This document shows, piece after piece, positions 44,508-52,102 of a stretch of DNA of 64,000 nt; the first letter of the stretch is position 1; each line of letters starts with the position of its first letter. The DNA lies in contig NZ_JANWOI010000001.1 in assembly GCF_027920805.1 (NCBI RefSeq), forward strand, positions 620,001 through 684,000, written 5' to 3'. The notes beneath the pieces were generated by a model, which saw only the letters and a program-made list of their open reading frames with translations, did not search any database and was not told the DNA's origin. A program made the position numbers and the translations under genes. This stretch comes from Govania unica (lineage in GTDB: Bacteria; Pseudomonadota; Alphaproteobacteria; Sphingomonadales; Govanellaceae).

Positions 44508-46091
44508 ATGAAAATGGATTGGAGAGCGGCCCTCGTGGCCCTTCTCGTGGCTGTTGCCCCGGTCATGGCCCCTGTTAACGCGGATGCAGCCGGCAAGGTG
44601 CTGCGGCGCGGCACGGCCAGCGAGCCGCCGTCAATCGATCCGCATCTGGCTGCGGGCGATTCGTCTTCAGTGATCATCGACGATCTGTTCGTCGGCCTGA
44701 TGACCTCGGGCGCGAAGGGCGAGCTTATTTACGGCATCGCGCAAAGCCACGAGCTCAAGCCCGATCGCATGACCTATATTTTCAAGCTGCGTCCCAATCT
44801 CAAATGGTCGGACGGCGCAAAACTTGATGCAAGCGATGTGGTCTATTCGTTCCAGCGTCTGATGAATCCTGAAACCGGCGCGCGCTATGCGGGCAATCTC
44901 TACATGATCGACAATGCGCCCGACGTGAACAGCGGCAAGAAGCCCGTGAAAGATCTCGGCGTGCGCGCCATCGATCCGCAGACGGTTGAAATCAAGCTTG
45001 AACGGCCGACCCCTTATTTCCTTGAAATCCTGCGCTCGAACGCCGCCGTCATGGTGCCGCGTCAGGCTATCGAGGTGAACGGCAAATCCTGGACCCGTGC
45101 GGGCAAAATGGTCAGCAACGGGGCCTACCGTCTGGTCGACTGGGTGCCGAACACGGTGATCAAACTCGATCGCAACACGAACTACTGGAAGGCGGCGAAT
45201 GTCGCCATCGACAGCGTCCAGTATTATCCGACAAGCGATCTCGGTACCATGCTCAAGCGCTATCAGGCCGACGAGCTTGATATCATCTTCAACATTCCAC
45301 CCGAGCAGTTTGACGCCGTTAAAGCCAAATACGGCCGTGAATTGCAGGTGGTGCCGGATTACGGTCTGTTTTACTGGCTCATGAACACCGACAAGCCGCC
45401 GCTGAATGACCCCCGCGTTCGCAAGGCGCTGGCTATTTCCATCGACAAGGAAGCGATCACCAAGCGCCTCTTGAAGGACACGGTTGCCCCCGCCTGGGGC
45501 GTGGTGCCGAATGGCTTCCCGGGCTATGTCTCAGCGGTCAAGAATTACGACAAAATCCCCCTGAAGGAGCGCCAGAAAGAAGCCCGCGCACTGCTCGATC
45601 AGGCTGGTTACAAAAACAAGACGCTGGTGTTCGACCTCCGCTTCGACAGCCGCGAGGAACCGCGTCAGATCGCCGTCGCCATGGCCTCCATGTGGTCTGC
45701 GCTCAATATCAAGCCGAATATGCGGACCAGCGATTTCCGTTCGCTTACGGCCGATGTGGCGCGCAAGGATTTCCAGATGACGCGTTACCAGTGGTTCGCG
45801 CCGTTCCAGGATCCGGTGACCTTCGTCAATTTGCTGCGCGGCGATTCGCGGACCAATCATTCGGGTTATGCGAACAAGGCGGTCGATGACCTCCTGCTGC
45901 GCTCGGACGAGGAAATCGACCCCGCCAAACGCCTCAAACTGATCTCAGACGCCGAAGCCCTCGCCATGCAGGACAATGCGGTCATCCCGCTCTATTTCCC
46001 CGTCGCCCGCCGCCTGATCAAACCCCGCGTCAAAGGCTGGAACATCTTCCCCGGCGGCAAAGCACAGTCGCAATATCTCTCGATCCAGTAA
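44508..46091 (+). CDS. Family 5 extracellular solute-binding protein, likely partner of ABC system 1
   Basis: 527 residues from the ATG at 44508, with AGGAG upstream. Signal peptide MKMDWRAALVALLVAVAP... ending NADAA. Family features: RGTASEPPSIDPHLAAGDSS, PNLKWSDGAKLDASDVVYSF (about residue 100), LNDPRVRKALAISIDKEAI (about 305). It is encoded alone, away from any permease, whereas ABC system 1 (22661-26487) has no binding protein. The two could work together, or this protein could feed system 2 with a second ligand. Ends the Rieske operon; a terminator follows. Confidence 0.92.
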   Translation: MKMDWRAALVALLVAVAPVMAPVNADAAGKVLRRGTASEPPSIDPHLAAGDSSSVIIDDLFVGLMTSGAKGELIYGIAQSHELKPDRMTYIFKLRPNLKWSDGAKLDASDVVYSFQRLMNPETGARYAGNLYMIDNAPDVNSGKKPVKDLGVRAIDPQTVEIKLERPTPYFLEILRSNAAVMVPRQAIEVNGKSWTRAGKMVSNGAYRLVDWVPNTVIKLDRNTNYWKAANVAIDSVQYYPTSDLGTMLKRYQADELDIIFNIPPEQFDAVKAKYGRELQVVPDYGLFYWLMNTDKPPLNDPRVRKALAISIDKEAITKRLLKDTVAPAWGVVPNGFPGYVSAVKNYDKIPLKERQKEARALLDQAGYKNKTLVFDLRFDSREEPRQIAVAMASMWSALNIKPNMRTSDFRSLTADVARKDFQMTRYQWFAPFQDPVTFVNLLRGDSRTNHSGYANKAVDDLLLRSDEEIDPAKRLKLISDAEALAMQDNAVIPLYFPVARRLIKPRVKGWNIFPGGKAQSQYLSIQ

Positions 46092-46110
46092 TCCCGGATC
46101 ACGCAAAAAG

Positions 46111-46143
46111 AAACAGGCGGCCCAAAAAGCCGCCTGTTTTTTT
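46111..46143 (+). terminator. Rho-independent terminator of the Rieske operon
   Basis: AAACAGGCGG (46111-46120) pairs with CCGCCTGTTT (46130-46139) around a 9-nt loop, followed by a run of T. Confidence 0.93.
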
Positions 46144-46178
46144 GTAACCTTCTGTCATCACCGCTTCATCTACCCATG

Positions 46179-46254
46179 TGTCATTGCCGGGCTTGACCCG
46201 GCAATCCACCTTGAAGCGGCTCCATGGATTGCCGGGTCAAGCCCGGCAATGACA
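46179..46254. repeat. Perfect 30-bp inverted repeat, intergenic palindromic element
   Basis: The left arm 46179-46208 (starts TGTCATTGCCGGGCTTGACC) is the exact reverse complement of the right arm 46225-46254, with a 16-nt loop. Each arm also contains its own smaller palindrome (GCCGGGCTTGACCCGGC). It lies between convergent genes. A degenerate relative is at 34158. This looks like a mobile or dispersed palindromic element of alphaproteobacterial type; it may also stabilise or end transcripts. Confidence 0.85.
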
Positions 46255-46300
46255 GGAGATGGAAACCATCATCCTGAGCGCCAGCGACAGGATCCAGTCC

Positions 46301-47110
46301 TCACTTCCCCTTCATATCCGTCGAGCGGCTGAGGAAGGTGTGATGTTCATAATGGTCGGCGCGGTAATAGGTCTCGATCCGTTCGATCGGGCGATGCTGC
46401 TTTTCGAACACCAGCATGCGAATGCGCACAAGCGGCGCGCCCACCTGAATCTGCAACAGATTGGCGAGATTGCTGTCGGCTAGCGACGCACCAATGATCT
46501 GATCCGCGCCGAGAATATCATAGCCGAGGCTCTCAAGCAGCGTCGGTGCCGGGCTCGTGTTCAACTGCTCAGGCTTGATTTCAGCGCCGATATCGGTCGG
46601 AAAAAACAGCTCCGTATAGCCCACCGGCATGTCGCCCACGACGCGGGTGAAGGACGCCCGCAGCACAGGCGTGCCGGGGTCGACCCGGAGATCCTTGGCC
46701 ACGGCGGATTCGGCGGGAATTTCAGCGATGGTGACATTTTCAACGATCGATCGCGCGCTCAGCCGCTGCAATTTGCGAATGAGCTGATCCATGTCGCCAA
46801 CGTTCGGCGCGGCACCGAGATCCTCGACCACAAAGGTGCCGCGGCCTTGAATACGATCGATCAATTTTTCCCGCACCAGCATATCGACGGCATTCCGCAG
46901 CGTGATGCGCGACACCTCGAACATGGTGCAGAGTTCGCTTTCGGAGGGCAGCCTTGCGCCTGGCTGATAAACCCCGGATTGAATCCAGTGCCGCAGCACC
47001 GAATAGACCTGGGCATAGCGCGGCATATGTAGATCGGGGTTGATCGCGGTACTTGCATCACTTTTCATCAGGCGTTCCAACTCTTGTTTTCGGTGGTTAT
47101 TGGCCAGCAT
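46301..47110 (-). CDS. GntR family (HutC/UTRA) transcriptional regulator
   Basis: 269 residues from the ATG at 47110 with GGAG 7 nt upstream. N-terminal winged helix: YAQVYSVLRHWIQSGVYQPG, RLPSESELCTMFEVSRITLR, NAVDMLVREKLIDRIQGRGT (about residues 32-92). The UTRA ligand domain follows, with VLRASFTRVVGDMPVGYTEL and the C-terminal VFEKQHRPIERIETYYRADHY. HutC-type members usually repress catabolic operons and release DNA when bound by a pathway metabolite. It is the only regulator found within the 6.2-47.6 kb island, so it is the probable master regulator. It may also control itself and the divergent small gene at 47260. Confidence 0.92.
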   Translation of the reverse strand: MLANNHRKQELERLMKSDASTAINPDLHMPRYAQVYSVLRHWIQSGVYQPGARLPSESELCTMFEVSRITLRNAVDMLVREKLIDRIQGRGTFVVEDLGAAPNVGDMDQLIRKLQRLSARSIVENVTIAEIPAESAVAKDLRVDPGTPVLRASFTRVVGDMPVGYTELFFPTDIGAEIKPEQLNTSPAPTLLESLGYDILGADQIIGASLADSNLANLLQIQVGAPLVRIRMLVFEKQHRPIERIETYYRADHYEHHTFLSRSTDMKGK

Positions 47111-47194
47111 GATGAACTCCGCAATATGGCCCTTATCGGGTATTTTAGCTTAGGCTATTGTTTGAACATAGGGTTTCTTATACTATATCGCCAT

Positions 47195-47209
47195 CATTAT
47201 AATGTAAGC
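47195..47209. promoter_or_regulatory. Weak match to the island operator motif at the GntR gene
   Basis: CATTATAATGTAAGC lies between the leftward GntR gene and the rightward small-protein gene. It keeps the TAATGTAA part of the motif, resembling the site at 39596. It could be an autoregulatory site or simply a TATAAT-like promoter element. Confidence 0.35.
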
Positions 47210-47259
47210 ATCTTAGTATGAATAAGCGGTGATCCGCCCGGCACTTAAGGAGAGTAAAG

Positions 47260-47583
47260 ATGGATAAATTAGACGCAGTGAAAAGGACCATCGCGACTCC
47301 CCCCGGCCCGCGCCCGCAGTTTTTCAGCGATCCGGCGATCGACCAGCTGCTTGATATCACGGTGGCCATGGCCGGGGAGATGGCTGTGCTGTACGAACGT
47401 CTCGATAGCCTCGAACGGCTGATCGAAAAAGCTGGCCTCGCCGACCGCGCCACCATCGAAGGCTATCAGCCCGACCCGGCCACGCTGGCCGAGCGTATGA
47501 AATGGAACGAAGCCTTCGTCATGCGCGTCTTCAATGCCGCCGCCGCCGGTGCCTCAGGCCGCGCCCCTGGCCAAACGGAATAG
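47260..47583 (+). CDS. Small protein of unknown family, paralog 2
   Basis: 107 residues with AAGGAG upstream of the ATG. QFFSDPAIDQLLDITVAMAG leads into the helix EMAVLYERLDSLERLIEKAG and then ADRATIEGYQPDPATLAERM. It matches the 43226-43579 product across about 80 residues (FLRDPDSERLL, AAETAVLHDRLDRLER, ADLAAYEPTAEVRAER). Not a recognised family; no signal peptide or membrane helix. It is divergent from the GntR gene and has its own terminator, so it marks the right end of the island. Confidence 0.75.
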   Translation: MDKLDAVKRTIATPPGPRPQFFSDPAIDQLLDITVAMAGEMAVLYERLDSLERLIEKAGLADRATIEGYQPDPATLAERMKWNEAFVMRVFNAAAAGASGRAPGQTE

Positions 47584-47604
47584 GCCGGAGACCTCCCTTT
47601 CAAG

Positions 47605-47640
47605 AAAACCGCGCCGGAGCGATCCGGGGCGGTTTTTTGT
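47605..47640 (+). terminator. Rho-independent terminator after the small gene
   Basis: AAAACCGC (from 47605) pairs with GCGGTTTT (to 47636), with an inner CCGGA/TCCGG stem, followed by a T-rich run. Confidence 0.88.
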
Positions 47641-47645
47641 TTGCC

Positions 47646-47684
47646 AGCGCGTTTTATTTGAAAGCGCGTTTTTTGTTTGAAAGC
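47646..47684. repeat. Short tandem repeat in a gene-free stretch
   Basis: AGCGCGTTTTATTTGAA (47646-47662) is followed directly by a near copy, AGCGCGTTTTTTGTTTGAA. It opens a roughly 480-bp region (47641-48122) in which I see no convincing gene. That region separates the island from the DUF4142/cupredoxin pair and must hold their promoter. Confidence 0.6.
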
Positions 47685-48122
47685 AGGGCAGGGGCCAAAA
47701 ACCGTCGATTCCCTAATCTGCGGCCGCAGCGGGTGAGGCGGGCCATAATTCCCATTATCTAATTGGAATGTAAAAATAAAGTCTTCCATGGCGCCCGCTG
47801 ACAGTCATGGCCTGTCACATAAGCCCGTAATCCGGGTGTTTTGTCTACGCATTTGGTGCTACAGTTTCACGTCATCACGGACAGTGCCCGCATCAGAGCG
47901 GCGAAGCGTTTGGTTCCATCTGACCGAAGACATGATCACCCACTCTCCGCATGACGGGGGGCTGTTGTGGTTCTGATATGGGCGTTGAAGATGAAAAATC
48001 TACCACTAAAGTTCATGAAAAGCATTTGGTAAGGCAGGCGGTGCTCGACCCCTGCCAGTTGCGTAGCGTCTCAGGAAGCAAACAGTCTTATCCGCAGACC
48101 GCAACCAAAAGGGAGATTTCCT

Positions 48123-48647
48123 ATGCTTGCCAGATTGACCATGGCTTTGGCCACCGTTTTCCTGTTGAACGGAGGGGCTTCGGCTCAGGACGCAGCAAAA
48201 CTCACCGATCCGCAGATTTCCCACATCGCCTATAGCGCGGGAGAAATCGATATCAACGCCGCCAAGCAGGCCATGTCACATTCAAAGAACAAAGTCGTCC
48301 GGGCCTTTGCCGAGCAAATGATCCGGGACCATATGGCGGTGAATAAAAAGCTGCTGGCTCTCTCAGAGAAACTCCAAATGCCCCTGGAAGAGAACGACAC
48401 CAGCCTAAGCCTGGCGAAGCAGGCCAAGGACAAATATGCGGACCTCGGCAAGATGCGGGATGGCGATTTCGATCGGGCCTATATGGAAAACGAGGTCGCC
48501 TATCATAAAATGGTGAATGGCAGCCTTGCCGACACACTCATTCCGTCCGCCAGCAATGCCGAACTCAAAAGCTTTCTCCAGACCGGCTTGACGCTTTTTC
48601 AGGGCCATGAACAACATGCTGAAAAAGTTCTGTCTGAACTGAAATGA
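48123..48647 (+). CDS. DUF4142 periplasmic protein
   Basis: 174 residues with a signal peptide (MLARLTMALATVFLLNGG... ending ASAQ). The helical body has YSAGEIDINAAKQAMSHSKN, VRAFAEQMIRDHMAVNKKLL and ENEVAYHKMVNGSLADTLIP, the pattern of DUF4142 (ferritin-like four-helix) proteins with conserved His in MIRDH, YHKM and GHEQH. The function is not established; such proteins often sit with stress or metal genes. Its stop overlaps a possible start for the following cupredoxin, so the two form an operon. Confidence 0.9.
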   Translation: MLARLTMALATVFLLNGGASAQDAAKLTDPQISHIAYSAGEIDINAAKQAMSHSKNKVVRAFAEQMIRDHMAVNKKLLALSEKLQMPLEENDTSLSLAKQAKDKYADLGKMRDGDFDRAYMENEVAYHKMVNGSLADTLIPSASNAELKSFLQTGLTLFQGHEQHAEKVLSELK

Positions 48648-48661
48648 TCCAGGGTCCGAAG

Positions 48662-48985
48662 ATGTCCTTAAAACCAGCTCTGATGGGGGTGCTGGTTGTT
48701 CTGACCGGCTTGATGTCGCTCTCGGCTAAGGCCGAAACGATCGAGATTGTGATGGATAATATTGCCTATGCGCCGACGGAAAGGTCGGCGGCGGTCGGCG
48801 ACACCATCAAATGGGTCAATAAGGATATTGTCGCTCATACCGCCACGGCGCGGAACGGCGATTGGAACGTCGTGATCGCGCCCGGCAAGACAGCAACTCT
48901 GCGTCTGAAAAACCCGGGCGCGGTCGATTACTATTGTCGATTTCATCCCAACATGACGGGCCGTCTCTCCATCGTCCCGAAATGA
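48662..48985 (+). CDS. Small periplasmic cupredoxin (amicyanin/pseudoazurin-like)
   Basis: 107 residues if started at 48662, which has AGGG upstream; an ATG at 48644 overlapping the previous stop is the alternative. Signal peptide ends LSAKAE. Type 1 copper ligands are visible: His in DIVAHTATARNG, then Cys, His and Met in YYCRFHPNMTG. IKWVNKD before the first His is typical. It would carry electrons or bind copper in the periplasm. A redox partner is not evident, though the neighbouring DUF4142 gene is co-transcribed. Confidence 0.9.
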   Translation: MSLKPALMGVLVVLTGLMSLSAKAETIEIVMDNIAYAPTERSAAVGDTIKWVNKDIVAHTATARNGDWNVVIAPGKTATLRLKNPGAVDYYCRFHPNMTGRLSIVPK

Positions 48986-49048
48986 AGACACGAAAGAAGG
49001 ATGCAGCAAGCTCAGGTCAGCTTACTGCATCCTTAGGCGTGCCTTGGA

Positions 49049-49474
49049 CTATATGAGCCTGGCGGTCAGATGAATGTCGACGCCGGCAAGCGCCCGCGAC
49101 ACCGGGCAGTTTGTCTTGGCGGCTTCGGCCTGTTCTTGAAACGTCGCCTCCGGCAGACCGGCGGCCGAGGCTTCTGTATCGAGGTCGATGCGGTGAATGG
49201 ACCATCCGCCGTCCCGTTGTTCGAAATGGACTTTTGCGTGGGTGTGTATGCGCTCGACCTTGTGGCCCGCATTGGCAAGCTGCAAAGCCAGCGCCATGGA
49301 GAAACAGCCCGCATGGGCCGCGCCCAGCAGTTCTTCAGGATTGGTGCCCTTGCCGTCGGCCATGCGCGAGCGAAAGTCATAGGGGCCGTCAAATGCCCCG
49401 CTCCCAAGCCGCATATGGCCCGAGCCCTCCGCCAGACTGCCGTGCCATTCCGCTTCTGCCGTTCTGATCGCCAT
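49049..49474 (-). CDS. osmC: OsmC-family peroxiredoxin
   Basis: 141 residues from MAIRTAEAEWHG with AGGAG upstream. The two redox Cys are present: Cys57 in GAAHAGCFSMALALQL and Cys123 in KTNCPVSRALAG. The length and the AEWHGSLAEGSG start match the OsmC branch, which reduces organic hydroperoxides in the cytoplasm. Single gene on the minus strand, unrelated to the neighbouring operons. Confidence 0.92.
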   Translation of the reverse strand: MAIRTAEAEWHGSLAEGSGHMRLGSGAFDGPYDFRSRMADGKGTNPEELLGAAHAGCFSMALALQLANAGHKVERIHTHAKVHFEQRDGGWSIHRIDLDTEASAAGLPEATFQEQAEAAKTNCPVSRALAGVDIHLTARLI

Positions 49475-49847
49475 CACAGTCTCCTTTGAATTGAACAGGA
49501 TGAACAGATTTCGAAACCTCCGGCGGAAGCAGAAACGCCTCGCCGGCCTCGGACTCACAAAGTCATGTGCAACATGCATGGAAATACAATCATCAACTGT
49601 CCTGCGCGGACCCTGCCATTGTCAAGCGGGTCGGGCCGGACGGCGGCTGGATCAACGGTCAGACACTGCGCGCCAAGGGCGGATTGATCTGACGGGCGGC
49701 GATACTGGCCTTTCGGGCACTACCTGGACATGCTTTTGGATAGCTTGACGGTTCTCCCGCGGACGCACAGAACTTTATGTGCACCCGGCCTCGCCGGTGA
49801 TCAAAGTCCGTTAGAAAATATCGCCTATCACCATCGGGGGAGATCTC
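49475..49847. other. Intergenic stretch without a supported gene
   Basis: About 370 bp between the divergent osmC and NTF2-like genes. Short frames are present on both strands, but none has a ribosome site with sensible composition. It must contain two promoters. Confidence 0.5.
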
Positions 49848-50285
49848 ATGACCGATCATTATGCCGCAGACATCAAAGCCATCGAAGCCCTGATCGATAC
49901 CATGTTCCGGTCGATCACCTGGAGCCCGCAAGCGGCACCGGACTGGGACGGTTTCGCCGCCCCCTGTCTGGACGAAGCCCTGTTGATCCCGGCGTCCCGA
50001 CCGGCCAAGCCAACCACGGTGCAGCCCTTTGTCGCGATGATGCAGAAACAGCGCGATGACGGCAATCTGGTGGATTTCGAGGAACATACCATCGGCCATC
50101 ATGTGCGCGTTTTCGGCAACACCGCCATCGCCATGAGCAGCTTCGCCACCCGCATCAACAAGGGTGATGAACGGCGCGGCGTGAACGCCTTCATGCTGGT
50201 CAAGACCGAAGACCGCTGGCGCATCGCCGCCATGTGTTGGGACAACGAAAGCGCGGACCATGCGCTTCCAGCGGATCTTGCCTGA
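49848..50285 (+). CDS. NTF2-like/SnoaL-fold protein
   Basis: 145 residues with GGGGGAGA upstream of the ATG. KAIEALIDTMFRSITWS at the start, GHHVRVFGNTAIAMSSFATR in the middle and VNAFMLVKTEDRWRIAAMCW at the end are the cone-shaped alpha+beta pattern of nuclear-transport-factor-2-like proteins. The fold covers isomerases, dehydratases and simple ligand binders; no catalytic residues can be assigned. Single gene, followed by a short tandem repeat and a convergent TetR gene. Confidence 0.82.
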   Translation: MTDHYAADIKAIEALIDTMFRSITWSPQAAPDWDGFAAPCLDEALLIPASRPAKPTTVQPFVAMMQKQRDDGNLVDFEEHTIGHHVRVFGNTAIAMSSFATRINKGDERRGVNAFMLVKTEDRWRIAAMCWDNESADHALPADLA

Positions 50286-50319
50286 GCAAGCCATGCCGTC
50301 CTGCCGGTCGTGCGCCCTC

Positions 50320-50347
50320 GCGTACGACCGGGCGCGTACGACCGGGC
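50320..50347. repeat. 14-bp tandem duplication
   Basis: GCGTACGACCGGGC occurs twice in direct succession in the 80-bp gap between the NTF2-like gene and the convergent TetR gene. Each unit has a CGTACG palindrome. Probably slippage; no role is evident. Confidence 0.7.
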
Positions 50348-50365
50348 ACGCGAGCGATCCCGAAT

Positions 50366-51025
50366 TTAAGCGGCAGGGACGACAACGCCCGCGGCCGGCG
50401 TGTCGTCGCGGCGTCGGAGGAAACGCGGAAGGTAAAGGCCGAGATAGGCGCAGGCCATTTTCTTCGCCTCCTCGACCATGCTGTCCAGCAACATGCCATG
50501 CTGGAACAGCGACAATCCGAACATCAGATCGGCCGCTTCGACCGCATGGAAGAATATCCGGCTCCTGTCCGGTATGTCCGGCATGACGAAATGAGTGTCG
50601 ATATGCTGTTCGATCAGGTGGCTCGTCTCGATATCCGCGCGTCGGCTCGATCGTTTGACGGCGGGCGGCGTCTGCGATGACAGCATCAGTTGCTGCGCCG
50701 CCGGGTGGGCCTCGAAATAAGCGGCGGCACGGTCGATCACTTCGCCGACCACCTGTTCCCAGCCGGTCACAGGAGTGATGGGCTGGGCGATCACGGCCTG
50801 CAATTCGGTATCGAGTATGGCCACCAGCTCGTTATACAGTTCCAAGATATCGGCGTAGAAATGATAGGCCGAGCTTTTGGGGATGCCAGCGCGCTCCGCG
50901 ACATCCACCAGCGTGATCTTATCGCTTTCCCGTTCCGCCAGCAACGCGCGCGCGGCAGCGAGCAGGGCATCGCGGCGTTTGCGGCCGCGCGCTTGTGTCG
51001 TTGCCGGGCGCCCTTCCGCCTTCAT
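50366..51025 (-). CDS. TetR-family transcriptional regulator
   Basis: 219 residues from the ATG at 51025, with GGAGG 7 nt upstream. N-terminal helix-turn-helix: RKRRDALLAAARALLAERES, ITLVDVAERAGIPKSSAYHF, YADILELYNELVAILDTELQ (about residues 13-70). The C-terminal ligand domain is not assignable. It lies 13 bp downstream of the kinase gene and so seems to be co-transcribed with kinase and aminotransferase, which it probably regulates. Confidence 0.9.
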   Translation of the reverse strand: MKAEGRPATTQARGRKRRDALLAAARALLAERESDKITLVDVAERAGIPKSSAYHFYADILELYNELVAILDTELQAVIAQPITPVTGWEQVVGEVIDRAAAYFEAHPAAQQLMLSSQTPPAVKRSSRRADIETSHLIEQHIDTHFVMPDIPDRSRIFFHAVEAADLMFGLSLFQHGMLLDSMVEEAKKMACAYLGLYLPRFLRRRDDTPAAGVVVPAA

Positions 51026-51038
51026 CCGAGATCCTCCA

Positions 51039-52091
51039 TCACCCCGCCGGCCCTTCGGACACGGGAAGCGCCGCTTCCGCAAGATAGGTCGCCGCAAGCT
51101 GGCACAGCCGCGCGATCAGCATCGGCCCGAGTTCGCGAGCCGTCTGTGTTTCCGGGCGCGTTTGTATCCAGCCGAGATAGGTGGTGCCGCGCAGGAACAG
51201 AAAGAGCGGCAGCAGTGCCTCAGTCTCCGCCGGAAGTGCGCGGACGGATCGGTATCCAGCAAAAAGCGCGCGCTCGATCGCGGGGTAGTAAGGCTCGTCG
51301 ATATTGAAATAGAGCGCGGTTGCGAGCTCGAACATGTTCCAGCCGAAACCGCAATCGTCGAAATCGATCAGCTTGAGCTGCCCATTTTCGGACAGCAGGT
51401 TCTCGGGCACGAAATCCGCGTGGATCAGCCCGTAATTCGCAGCATTCCTCCCGAACGCCGCAAGGTCACGGCGGGCGCAGGCGCTGGCACGGAGCAGCAA
51501 ATCGCGCTGGTCGGGTGTCAGGGCCTCCAATTCCCAGAAACGACCCCAAAGCGGCTCATCGCCGATCAGGCCATTCTCATCCCAGGCGTGCCGTGTGAAG
51601 TTTTCGGGCAGCGCCATCGCCTGTGTGTGGTCATGCACTTTGGCAGCGAGCACTCCGGCATCGAAAAAGAGCCGCTCCGCACTCTCGGGATCAAGCGACA
51701 GGCCGTCCTCGGACGATCCCACCGGGCTCCCGGCCATCCAGCCGAGCAGATCGACCTGGCGCGGCTCGGGGATGCCGGGCGCTTCCGCCTTGATAAAGGG
51801 CGATCCGCAGGCGGCGCGCACGATCGGCGGCACCGGGATCCCGGCATCGGCCAGCGTCTGCATCCAATGCAGTTCGGAAAGCAGCGCTGCATCGGAATGG
51901 TAGCCATGGCGATGAACGCGGACGGCAACTTTCGTTCCGTCCGAGCGTTGGGCGGAAAACACCGCATTCTCGCGATACTTGATCAGTTTCACCTGATCGA
52001 ACGTGCCGTCCCAGCGGGTCAGCGCGACCTTCGCCAGATTTTCGAGGCGGGCGATCTGTTCTGCGTCGGAGAGGGTATAGAAGTCGGTCAT
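51039..52091 (-). CDS. APH-fold small-molecule kinase (hydroxylysine/ethanolamine/homoserine kinase-like)
   Basis: 350 residues from MTDFYTLSDAEQ, with AGAGG upstream; an ATG five codons earlier, overlapping the previous stop, is the alternative. KYRENAVFSAQRSDGTKVAV is the nucleotide-loop region, NYGLIHADFVPENLLSENGQ the catalytic loop with Asp, and LIDFDDCGFGWNMFELA the Mg-binding Asp. The family includes choline, ethanolamine, homoserine and hydroxylysine kinases besides drug phosphotransferases. It directly follows a class III aminotransferase gene. Together they recall the kinase plus PLP phospho-lyase pair that degrades hydroxylysine or ethanolamine; antibiotic resistance is less likely. 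Confidence 0.85.
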   Translation of the reverse strand: MTDFYTLSDAEQIARLENLAKVALTRWDGTFDQVKLIKYRENAVFSAQRSDGTKVAVRVHRHGYHSDAALLSELHWMQTLADAGIPVPPIVRAACGSPFIKAEAPGIPEPRQVDLLGWMAGSPVGSSEDGLSLDPESAERLFFDAGVLAAKVHDHTQAMALPENFTRHAWDENGLIGDEPLWGRFWELEALTPDQRDLLLRASACARRDLAAFGRNAANYGLIHADFVPENLLSENGQLKLIDFDDCGFGWNMFELATALYFNIDEPYYPAIERALFAGYRSVRALPAETEALLPLFLFLRGTTYLGWIQTRPETQTARELGPMLIARLCQLAATYLAEAALPVSEGPAG

Positions 52092-52102
52092 GGCAGCCTC
52101 TT

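Noticed and set aside
47641-48122. Small genes between the terminator and the DUF4142 gene
   Set aside because: Several short frames exist, but none has a ribosome site plus plausible composition.
50320-50347. CRISPR or regulatory repeat
   Set aside because: Only two directly adjacent 14-bp units with no spacers; most simply a slippage duplication.
51039-52091. Antibiotic-resistance aminoglycoside phosphotransferase
   Set aside because: The APH fold is shared with metabolic kinases, and the adjacent class III PLP enzyme favours a metabolic role.
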